A stretch of DNA of 64,000 bases from DTLC01 sp964555645. Its GTDB lineage: Bacteria > Verrucomicrobiota > Verrucomicrobiia > Limisphaerales > DTLC01. Position 1 is the first letter of the stretch; each line of letters opens with the position of its first letter. The position numbers were made by a program, and so were the translations under genes. The stretch is taken from the NCBI GenBank assembly GCA_964555645.1, contig CAZKTA010000001.1, forward strand, positions 434,001 through 498,000, given 5' to 3'. Of this stretch, positions 55,121 through 62,409 are shown piece after piece. Under the pieces are notes generated by a model that worked only from the letters and a program-made list of their open reading frames with translations, did no database searches and was not told where the DNA came from.

Positions 55121-56083
55121 TCAGCGACCAACACTAACTTGGTTGATCTGGAAAAACACATCTACTGCCATACCGGCGCGGAATGCGCCCGTGCGATTGT
55201 CAAGTCGCACTTTGACCGGGTACACTTGTTTGATCCGTTCTTCGATGGTCTGGACATTTCGGGGTGTGAACTCGGCCATCCGACTGATGAACTCGATTAC
55301 ACCTTCGAACTCGCGGTTTGGGAACGCGTCCACGCGCACTTTTACAGTGTCGCCCAACCTAAGATGACCGAGCCACGATTCAGGCACGTAGACACGTGCA
55401 TACGTACGGTCAGGAAACAACACTGTGGCAACTTCGCGGTTTGGGGCCAGTACATCCCCTTGCCGCACATGTAACACTTCAAGCACGCAATTCGTCGGTG
55501 CAACGATTTGCATTTCACGCAGTTGTGCTTGTAGCTCGGCTAACTGCGCGCGTGCCTGAGCAATCTGTTCTGGCTTTGTGCCTGCAAGTAACATGTCGTA
55601 CCTGCTTTTGGCTGCAGCAGCGCTTTTCTCAAGTGCAGAGGCACGGCTGATGGCAAGGTCGTATTCCGCAGTTGAGATAGTCTTCTTTTCGAACAGCTCA
55701 GTCGCACGTTTTGCGTCTGCACGCGCAAACTGGAGCTGGGCCAGTTGCGCTTCCCATTCCGCCTTTGCGATGGCGATTTCTTCCTTGCGGGGACCGGCTT
55801 CAAGCTCGGCCAGTACTGCTGCAGCGCGGTCGCAACGTGCCCGAAGTTCTGTTGCCTCAAGCTCGACAATAACCTGGCCGTTTGTCAAAAACTCGCCTTC
55901 CTGTGCCAAGATTCTTTCGACACGCCCCCCATAACGCGATGCAAGTCGGGCTTCGTCTGTCTCGATCGTACCCGAGACAAATGGCCGGCTATTGTTCCGG
56001 CTACATCCAGCACACAGAACGGCAAGCCAGAACAGTACGACCCGGATAAGTACATTTGCGTGCACCGGTACCAACATTACCAA
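55121..56083 (-). CDS. HlyD-family membrane fusion lipoprotein
   Basis: 320 aa. The N-terminus LIRVVLFWLAVLCAGC is a lipoprotein signal with the lipobox cysteine at residue 28. Then the split biotinyl-lipoyl half (ASRYGGRVERILAQEGEFLT), a long coiled-coil hairpin rich in Ala, Glu and Lys (about residues 75-190, REMQIVAPTNCVLEVLHVRQ closing the second lipoyl half), and a beta-barrel domain (VYVPESWLGHLRLGDTVKVR). YbhG-like adaptors connect an ABC-2 pump to an outer-membrane channel. It is 73 bases after rhaB, so it may belong to the same transcript as the rhamnose genes. Confidence 0.85.
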   Translation of the reverse strand: MVMLVPVHANVLIRVVLFWLAVLCAGCSRNNSRPFVSGTIETDEARLASRYGGRVERILAQEGEFLTNGQVIVELEATELRARCDRAAAVLAELEAGPRKEEIAIAKAEWEAQLAQLQFARADAKRATELFEKKTISTAEYDLAISRASALEKSAAAAKSRYDMLLAGTKPEQIAQARAQLAELQAQLREMQIVAPTNCVLEVLHVRQGDVLAPNREVATVLFPDRTYARVYVPESWLGHLRLGDTVKVRVDAFPNREFEGVIEFISRMAEFTPRNVQTIEERIKQVYPVKVRLDNRTGAFRAGMAVDVFFQINQVSVGR

Positions 56084-56156
56084 ACAACAAATGCGTGTTC
56101 AACCCGGTGCCTTGTCCGAGCGCCGCACAAATCCTGCAGCTTCGGTTTAGGTGCGT

Positions 56157-57656
56157 TCACATGCCCGGGCTGCAAAGCTTGGCGAACCTTTCATGAGCCG
56201 CGCGCCAGGTTGGTATCAGGTCCTGCTGCGGTTCGAACTCGCGCACGTCGAATGATTTGCGCACGACCTCGCGCATTTCAGAAAGTGACGCTAGTTCGCC
56301 CGAGGCCATTACTTGCGTAAGCACGTTTCCGAGCGCTGTTGCTTCTACTGGCCCAGCCAACACGGGCCGCTCGCACGCAGTTGCAGCGAACTGGTTGAGC
56401 AAGTCATTTTGTGACCCGCCACCAACAATGTGGATTGCGTCGATCCGCCGGCCAATCAATTCCTGTAGCCACCCCAACACTAGGCGGTACTTAAGTGCCA
56501 GGCTTTCCAGAGCGCACCTGACAAGCTCGCCTTCGGTCTGTGGGACAGGTTGCCCGGTCTTGCGGCAAAAAGCCTGGATGGCCGCTGGCATGTCTGGTGG
56601 GTTAAAGAATGACGGATCGTCTGGGTTAACCAACGAGCGTAATGCAGGCGCTTTTGCAGCCAACCGAACGAGCTCTGCGTAACCGAGCTTTGACCCGCGC
56701 GCTTCGAATGCGCGCCTGCACTGTTGCACCAGCCACAGCCCCATGATGTTTTTCAGCAGCCGATACGTATAATTGACACCGCCTTCGTTTGTGAAATTAA
56801 GCTCGAGTGCGCATCTGGAAAGGTTCGCCTTTGGGGTTTCGACACCCATCAATGACCATGTGCCAGAGCTTAGGTATGCCCAGTTTGTTTTGCCCGTGTT
56901 CGCAGTTGGCACACCCGCAACTGCTGCAGCGGTGTCATGCGACGGCGGCGCAACAATTTTGACATTCCTGAGTCCGGTTTGGTCTGCGACTGAACGCCTC
57001 AGATGCCCAAGCTCAGTGCCAGGCGGAACGATCTTCGGCAGGAAATGGGTCGGGATACCGAACTTCTTTAAGAGTGTGTAGGACCAGTTCCGTTTTGTGG
57101 GATGCAAAAATTGCGATGTTGAAGCGATGGTAAACTCGGCCACACGCGACCCGCACATGCACCAGTGGAAAAAGTCCGGCATAAACAGCAGGCAATCCGC
57201 TGCCTTCAGCAAATCCGGCGAGTGCTCATGCCACGCGATGAGTTGGTATAGCGAGTTCAATTCCATGAACTGCAGGCCTGTTTGAGCAAAAATCTCTGCG
57301 CGTGTGACCTTTTTGAAAGCGCGTTCGAGCGCACCGCGCGTGCGTGCATCCCGGTAGTGATATGGTAGCCCGAGTATTTCGTCCCGTTTGTTTAACATGA
57401 CAAAATCGACACCCCACGTGTCCGTGCCGACTGATACAACTGCTTTACCAAATTTTTTTGCTGCCAAGCCAAGCCCGGTTTGTATCTCAGCCCAAAGCCT
57501 GAGCACATCCCACCGCATTGAGTCAGCAACATAAACCGGACCGTTAGCGAACCTATGAAGTTCTTCGAGCTTTATTTTTTTGCCGTTCCACACACCTGCG
57601 ATCACACGACCGCTTTCAGCACCAAGATCAACTCCGAGATAGACTTTCGCTTTCAT
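56157..57656 (-). CDS. rhaB: L-rhamnulokinase
   Basis: 499 aa FGGY-family sugar kinase. YLGVDLGAESGRVIAGVW at the start is the phosphate-1 loop of rhamnulokinases; VSVGTDTWGVDFVMLN, SSGTWSLMGVE, NEGGVNYTYRLLKNIMGLW and the ATP-site HIVGGGSQNDLLNQFAA follow. It phosphorylates L-rhamnulose to L-rhamnulose 1-phosphate in the cytoplasm. Downstream of the mutarotase in the same direction with 38 bases between. The aldolase that should use the product (RhaD) is not in the window. Confidence 0.93.
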   Translation of the reverse strand: MKAKVYLGVDLGAESGRVIAGVWNGKKIKLEELHRFANGPVYVADSMRWDVLRLWAEIQTGLGLAAKKFGKAVVSVGTDTWGVDFVMLNKRDEILGLPYHYRDARTRGALERAFKKVTRAEIFAQTGLQFMELNSLYQLIAWHEHSPDLLKAADCLLFMPDFFHWCMCGSRVAEFTIASTSQFLHPTKRNWSYTLLKKFGIPTHFLPKIVPPGTELGHLRRSVADQTGLRNVKIVAPPSHDTAAAVAGVPTANTGKTNWAYLSSGTWSLMGVETPKANLSRCALELNFTNEGGVNYTYRLLKNIMGLWLVQQCRRAFEARGSKLGYAELVRLAAKAPALRSLVNPDDPSFFNPPDMPAAIQAFCRKTGQPVPQTEGELVRCALESLALKYRLVLGWLQELIGRRIDAIHIVGGGSQNDLLNQFAATACERPVLAGPVEATALGNVLTQVMASGELASLSEMREVVRKSFDVREFEPQQDLIPTWRAAHERFAKLCSPGM

Positions 57657-57694
57657 AGCATTGAGTTTCGGTTTTGTGAGAGGATTCTACTGGA

Positions 57695-58009
57695 TCAATC
57701 CAGATGAAAAACTTCATTGAGCGGGCGGGTCATAGGCGAGTTGTCAGGGTTCGTTTCCATGAGCGGCGCCATGTAATCCCACCATTTTCGCATCACGGGC
57801 GAATTGTGCAATTGACCAGCCTTGTGGTTATCTGCCAGCTTTTGCACAGCAAACAATGTGAGGTTCTGCTCGTCCAAAAAGATCGAGTAATCGCATATAC
57901 CCGCTGCGCGTAGTTCTGCCGCAAGTTCGGGCCAGATATTGTCGTGTCGCCGTTTGTATTCGGCTGCGCATCCGGGTTTGAGTTTCATTACGAATGCATT
58001 CCTAATCAC
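57695..58009 (-). CDS. rhaM: L-rhamnose mutarotase
   Basis: 104 aa, the normal family size. MIRNAFVMKLKPGCAAEYKR, RHDNIWPEL and the C-terminal MRKWWDYMAPLMETNPDNSP are the standard RhaM segments. It interconverts alpha- and beta-L-rhamnopyranose, feeding the isomerase. It lies 15 bases after the small membrane protein gene. Confidence 0.95.
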   Translation of the reverse strand: MIRNAFVMKLKPGCAAEYKRRHDNIWPELAAELRAAGICDYSIFLDEQNLTLFAVQKLADNHKAGQLHNSPVMRKWWDYMAPLMETNPDNSPMTRPLNEVFHLD

Positions 58010-58024
58010 GGCCCGTAGTGTAGC

Positions 58025-58198
58025 TCAGGTTGTTTTGTGTTCCATCCAAATCGGCGCTGTGATAAACCACAACATCGAGGCAATCAACATCCAGCGTTGA
58101 GCCTGGGCTAAATCCAGTCTATCGGCAAAAAACAAAACCGCAGGCCCAATTGTTCCGGTCAGTGCAATCGCGGACAAGATTTGCGCAACAAGTTTCAT
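58025..58198 (-). CDS. Small two-helix membrane protein
   Basis: 57 aa: MKLVAQILSAIALTGTIGPA starts a first membrane helix, a polar turn (FADRLDLAQAQ) and a second helix (WMLIASMLWFITAPIWM) follow. The longer frame to 58366 only shadows the permease gene. The ATG overlaps the permease stop as ATGA, so the two are translationally coupled; an accessory subunit of that permease is a fair guess. No family name known to me. Confidence 0.7.
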   Translation of the reverse strand: MKLVAQILSAIALTGTIGPAVLFFADRLDLAQAQRWMLIASMLWFITAPIWMEHKTT

Positions 58199-59610
58199 GC
58201 CGTATTTTTTGGTTGCATTTGCTCTGCAATAGCACTGCGCTGCATAACTGCGCTCAGCCCAATGTAAAGCAGCACTGTCACAAACCAGCAGGGCAAGCTG
58301 ACGAAATAGATTTGCACACCGCCGTGCAGTACCAGCAGCGTGCCGACCGCCACGCTGGCCAACCACGCTGCACCCGCTGCCCAGTTGATCGTGCGCCGGG
58401 TGATTTCGGCGAAGTTACTTCGCAGACCCAGCCGTGGCAAGAGCCAGAAGTCCACGAAAATCACCGCCCCCATCGGCATGAGGATCATGCCCCAGAGCGC
58501 AACAAAGTCCAGCAAGCGCATGGTTACAATCGGGAAAATGGCTGTTATGCTTGCAATTAACCCGATCACGAGTGTGACCTTGAATCGTGACCAGCTCGGG
58601 TGCAGCGATTGAAACGCAAGCCCGGCGCGATAGAGTGTCGGGTTCGCCGTTGTCCAGCCGGCAATCACAACGCACAACAGACCGGCCAAGCCGCACGCAC
58701 GGTGTGCAAGTGGTCCGGGCAGCACAGCGGTATTTGTGGGGTCATGCTTGAGTTGCACGGCGTATAATGTTGAAGCTGCGACCCAGGCCATGAAATGCCC
58801 CAGATACATTCCGCCGGCCGAGCTGAGCGCGTACCATGGTTTTTTGGCGAAGCGCAAGATCGAAAGGTCTGACATGCCGATGTGCCATGCCATGTTGCAA
58901 AACCACGCGAAAAACATCACGTGCCAGAAGGTGAACTTGACACGACCTGCCAATGGTTCGCCACCCTTCCAAATCGCGGTCGAAGCGACATGCCAGAACT
59001 CACCAAGCCGCGTTAGGCCCATCTCGCGGAACCCGATGATCCCGAACGCAAGGAACATTAGCACAAGCCAGGGCGCAGCGAAGTTGGCAAACCGCGCTAC
59101 GAATTTGTAGCCGTATGCTGCGACAATCGAAAACAACACACCGGTTACAAGCACTGCAGCAACCCACCCCATACTTGTCGGCAGTGTATCGTTCAGTTCG
59201 GGCATCGAGAACTTGAAAAACACACCCCAAGCAGTGGCTGAGACCGTTATCATTGCACCCGCCAGCACGGTGAACATTGTGCCGTTTGCGAAGTTATAGG
59301 CAGATACTAGCTTGCGGCCGCAGATTTTCTCGAGCTGGTAATACATCGTTAGACGTGCGCGGGTGGCAATGGGCGCAGTGAAAAACGTCCAGCTCAGCAC
59401 GGCCAAGAGGTTGCCCACCAACAAGCCAAAGATGAAATCAAACGCGCTGACGCCCGCAGCAAGAAATAAGGGGCCGATCATTATCTCGGTGCCGGCTACG
59501 TGTTCACCTGAAAACTGGCCGACGTAACTTTTCAACCCGAGTAATGCATGCTGTGGCACAGGTTCGCGCTCGTATTCGTTAACAGGCTCGCGATGTTCGG
59601 CCTTTGGCAT
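58195..59610 (-). CDS. NCS1-type permease in rhamnose operon
   Basis: 471 aa with about 12 membrane segments. The N-terminal region (LLGLKSYVGQFSGEHVAGTE, FDFIFGLLVGNLLAVLSWTF, APIATRARLTMYYQLEKICG) resembles the nucleobase:cation symporter-1 family (cytosine, allantoin, thiamine permeases). No purine or pyrimidine genes are nearby; it is embedded between rhaT and rhaM, so rhamnose or a rhamnoside-derived compound is a possible cargo, contrary to the family's usual substrates. Coupled by ATGA to the 57-aa membrane protein. Confidence 0.75.
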   Translation of the reverse strand: MPKAEHREPVNEYEREPVPQHALLGLKSYVGQFSGEHVAGTEIMIGPLFLAAGVSAFDFIFGLLVGNLLAVLSWTFFTAPIATRARLTMYYQLEKICGRKLVSAYNFANGTMFTVLAGAMITVSATAWGVFFKFSMPELNDTLPTSMGWVAAVLVTGVLFSIVAAYGYKFVARFANFAAPWLVLMFLAFGIIGFREMGLTRLGEFWHVASTAIWKGGEPLAGRVKFTFWHVMFFAWFCNMAWHIGMSDLSILRFAKKPWYALSSAGGMYLGHFMAWVAASTLYAVQLKHDPTNTAVLPGPLAHRACGLAGLLCVVIAGWTTANPTLYRAGLAFQSLHPSWSRFKVTLVIGLIASITAIFPIVTMRLLDFVALWGMILMPMGAVIFVDFWLLPRLGLRSNFAEITRRTINWAAGAAWLASVAVGTLLVLHGGVQIYFVSLPCWFVTVLLYIGLSAVMQRSAIAEQMQPKNTA

Positions 59611-59723
59611 TAATCACCCTCCACTGTTTGGGAACGGTTGTTCCGGTGTGTCACGGCCCTGGTCGGTCGGCCCGTTTTAAGTTGACTGCCACAACTGACG
59701 CAAGGCCCTTCGGACAGATGTAA

Positions 59724-60893
59724 TCAGTTGAAAGCCAACACTGACTCGACCGGCTCTTGCAGGTCGGCTGCGGGTTTCTCCTGGCCGAGCTTGCCGCTGT
59801 AGCCGGCTATTACCGCTGAAGCAATCAATAACACCAAACCTGCCGCGAGCCTTGTGCGTGTGCGCATGCTTGTACTACGCCATTCGCCCAGCAGAATGCC
59901 AAGCAACGTGCTGAACAGGATCGCACTTGCCATTAAAACTGCCCATCCAATGTACGCAATTGCGCCCATTTTGGGTTCACCGGTCTTGAAACATATGAAC
60001 TGCGAACACCAAATCGCGCCTGCCACCCCAGCAAACACAATATTGGCAAGAATGGGTGCATTTTTTTTGGTGTAATCGCCGAGAGTTTTGTTCTTCGAGT
60101 TCAGATACAAACACCACGCACTATTCACAACGAACCCACCCAATAGTACCACCACAAGCACGGGCATGCCTTTCCAAGTGTTGGAGGTGACCGGTGCGGT
60201 CGTAAGTGCAAGTTGTTCGATGGCGCCTCCCCCCTGTAATCCGAAGCTCATGGCGGAACTCATCAAACCGGAGAAAATTGCCACTGTGATCCCTTTTTTG
60301 AAGTTAAACTCGGCCACGGCCTTTTTCTTGATTTCATCGGGCAGCTCTTTTTCCTTGGACATGCCCGCCATGCCAACCAACACAATGCCAACCAGGGATA
60401 CCAGCGCAGCAAGAAGTGAAACTTGGCCCGCTGCGGTTTGAAACAGCGTACCGAATTGGCCTTTTAGCAGCGGCGGGATTATTGTGCCCGCAGCCGAGCA
60501 CAAACCGCAACCGATTGCCAAGCCCAGCCCCACGCCGAGATACCGGATCATTAGGCCCCAGGTAAGTCCGCCAATACCCCATGCTGCGCCGCAACAAAAA
60601 CAGTACAACAACTGTTTAGCAGGCGCTTTGCTCAACACCACAAACACATTTGGCGAGGTGACAAGCGTCAATATCCATGGCACCAGCACAAGGCCGAACA
60701 CAGCGTAAATGAACCAGTAACTTTCCCAGGCCCAATTCTTGACTCTTTTGAAAGGCAGGTAAAATACGGCGCCCGCAAGTCCGCCAAGCGCAAAGATCAA
60801 GATGCCCAGGGCAGGGTTTGTTGCGGGTGCAGCTAGCTCCGCTGCCGCTTGTAGCGTTTCAGCCGCTTGTTCAAATGCTTGGGTCGGTTCCAT
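59724..60893 (-). CDS. rhaT: L-rhamnose:H+ symporter (RhaT-like)
   Basis: 389 aa with about ten membrane helices and a longer polar N-terminus and C-terminus than E. coli RhaT. Matching segments: LGGLAGAVFYLPFKRVKNWA, WESYWFIYAVFGLVLVPW, GAAWGIGGLTWGLMIRYLGV, FNFKKGITVAIFSGLMSSAM and SFGLQGGG. RhaT imports L-rhamnose with protons. Immediately follows rhaA with 27 bases between, so co-transcribed. Confidence 0.9.
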   Translation of the reverse strand: MEPTQAFEQAAETLQAAAELAAPATNPALGILIFALGGLAGAVFYLPFKRVKNWAWESYWFIYAVFGLVLVPWILTLVTSPNVFVVLSKAPAKQLLYCFCCGAAWGIGGLTWGLMIRYLGVGLGLAIGCGLCSAAGTIIPPLLKGQFGTLFQTAAGQVSLLAALVSLVGIVLVGMAGMSKEKELPDEIKKKAVAEFNFKKGITVAIFSGLMSSAMSFGLQGGGAIEQLALTTAPVTSNTWKGMPVLVVVLLGGFVVNSAWCLYLNSKNKTLGDYTKKNAPILANIVFAGVAGAIWCSQFICFKTGEPKMGAIAYIGWAVLMASAILFSTLLGILLGEWRSTSMRTRTRLAAGLVLLIASAVIAGYSGKLGQEKPAADLQEPVESVLAFN

Positions 60894-60920
60894 ACAGTTT
60901 GTCGGGGGTTAAATTGCAGG

Positions 60921-62189
60921 TTATTGGCGTTTTGAAAGCACGTCCTTTTCGTACTTCTTAACCTCAGCCAGCCAAGCGTCGCCAACGGGCACGCCCATCA
61001 GTTCGCAGTAGTAGTCCCAGACTGCGCCGGCCGGCAGCGTTTTTGCCTCTTCCATAAGTGCAAGGCGCGATGTGAAATCGCCTTTAGCCTCGAATTGTTT
61101 AAGCTTTCCAACGGGCGCCAACAAAGCCAGTAACAACGCCTTTATCATGTTACGCGTGCCGATCACCCACGCGGCTACCCGGTTAATGCTCGCATCGAAG
61201 TAATCGAGGCCGATCCTAACCCTGCCGATGTACCCGCCCCAAACGATCTCTTGTGCTATTGCCTCCAAATCGTCTGTGAGCGTGACCACGTGATCGCTGT
61301 CCCAACGAATGCCGCGGCTCACGTGTAGCGCAATCTCTGGCAGGTACATGAGCGTGGCGGAAATCTTGTCCGCAATTGTTTCGGTTGGATGATAATGACC
61401 CGCATCAAGCGTGAGCAAAATTTGCCTGCTGACCGCGTATCCGAGGTAAAACTCATGCGACCCGACCACGTAGCTTTCTGAGCCGATCCCGAACAGTTTG
61501 CCTTCGACAGAATCAACGTTGTAGCGTTTATCAATTTTCTTGCTAAAGATCTGGTCGAGCGACTCGAGCAACCGTTCACGCGGTCCGCGCCGGTCTGCGG
61601 GGGTGTCCTTCATCCCGTCTGGGATCCAAAGGTTTGTGAGGCAGGTTTTGCCCAGGGCTTTGCCGAACTCGGCGCCTATTTCACGACATCGGATACCGTG
61701 TTCGATCCAGAATTTTCGGATTGCGTTGTCGGGGTGTGAAAGTGTTAACCCATCGGCCGCTTTCGGGTGCGCAAAATAGGTTTGGTTAAAGTCGAGCGCA
61801 ATCTTAAGTTCTTTTGCCCAGGCGATCCAGTTTTTGAACTGTTCGACACTCAACTCGTTGCGGTCAACTTTTTTGCCGCGCATCTCTGCATAACAGGCAT
61901 GGATGTTAAACCTGTGCTTGCCCGGTATTAAGGACAATGCCTTTTGGAAATCTGCGCGCAGTTCATCCGGCGTGCGTGCTTTGCCCGGGTAATTACCTGT
62001 CACAGCCAAACCGCCGCCGAGTTGTTCACCCAAATTTTCAAACCCGCCGACGTCGTCACCTTGCCAACAGTGGATCGAGATAGAAATTTCGGCTAGTGTT
62101 TTAAGTGCTTTTTCCGTGTCAACACCAACTGCGGCGTAGCGTTCCTTTGCGAGTTGATAGGCTTGGTGGATCCTGTTTCGTGTAGCCAT
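60921..62189 (-). CDS. rhaA: L-rhamnose isomerase
   Basis: 422 aa from ATG 62189 (E. coli RhaA 419). The frame continues upstream to 62609, but that part is antisense to rpoD and the family starts here (MATRNRIHQAYQLAKERYAA). Highly conserved blocks: ISIHCWQGDDVGGFEN, VTGNYPGKARTPDELRADF, TNLWIPDGMKD, KLFGIGSESYVVGSHEFYLG, LDAGHYHPTE, RWDSDHVV, GLDYFDASINR, which carry the Mn/Zn ligands. Converts L-rhamnose to L-rhamnulose. First gene of the minus-strand rhamnose operon, divergent to rpoD. Confidence 0.96.
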   Translation of the reverse strand: MATRNRIHQAYQLAKERYAAVGVDTEKALKTLAEISISIHCWQGDDVGGFENLGEQLGGGLAVTGNYPGKARTPDELRADFQKALSLIPGKHRFNIHACYAEMRGKKVDRNELSVEQFKNWIAWAKELKIALDFNQTYFAHPKAADGLTLSHPDNAIRKFWIEHGIRCREIGAEFGKALGKTCLTNLWIPDGMKDTPADRRGPRERLLESLDQIFSKKIDKRYNVDSVEGKLFGIGSESYVVGSHEFYLGYAVSRQILLTLDAGHYHPTETIADKISATLMYLPEIALHVSRGIRWDSDHVVTLTDDLEAIAQEIVWGGYIGRVRIGLDYFDASINRVAAWVIGTRNMIKALLLALLAPVGKLKQFEAKGDFTSRLALMEEAKTLPAGAVWDYYCELMGVPVGDAWLAEVKKYEKDVLSKRQ

Positions 62190-62229
62190 AACTATAATTT
62201 GGTATGAGTTGTCGTGGTTATTTTTGCGT

Positions 62230-62248
62230 ATGTTAAATGCAATAACAT
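62230..62248 (-). promoter_or_regulatory. Candidate operator upstream of rhaA
   Basis: Perfect inverted repeat ATGTTA-AATGCAA-TAACAT, 41 bases before the rhaA start codon on the minus strand. Position fits a repressor or activator site for the rhamnose operon. No rhamnose regulator gene is in the window. Confidence 0.4.
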
Positions 62249-62317
62249 CGCAGTCAAGACGCGCGTAGGCAAAAATACGTACTTCGCCATACGCAATAAA
62301 ATGTTGTTGCAGACAGC

Positions 62318-62346
62318 TTGACTCGCGCAAAACCGAGCAGCATACT
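62318..62346 (+). promoter_or_regulatory. Sigma-70-type promoter of rpoD
   Basis: TTGACT at 62318-62323 and CATACT at 62341-62346 with exactly 17 bases between. Transcription would start about 55 bases before ATG 62410. Confidence 0.65.
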
Positions 62347-62409
62347 GCAATTGTTTTTGTGCTGGATTGGTCCAGCAACGAGGAGTAACGTTGAGCGGCT
62401 AAATCGAGT

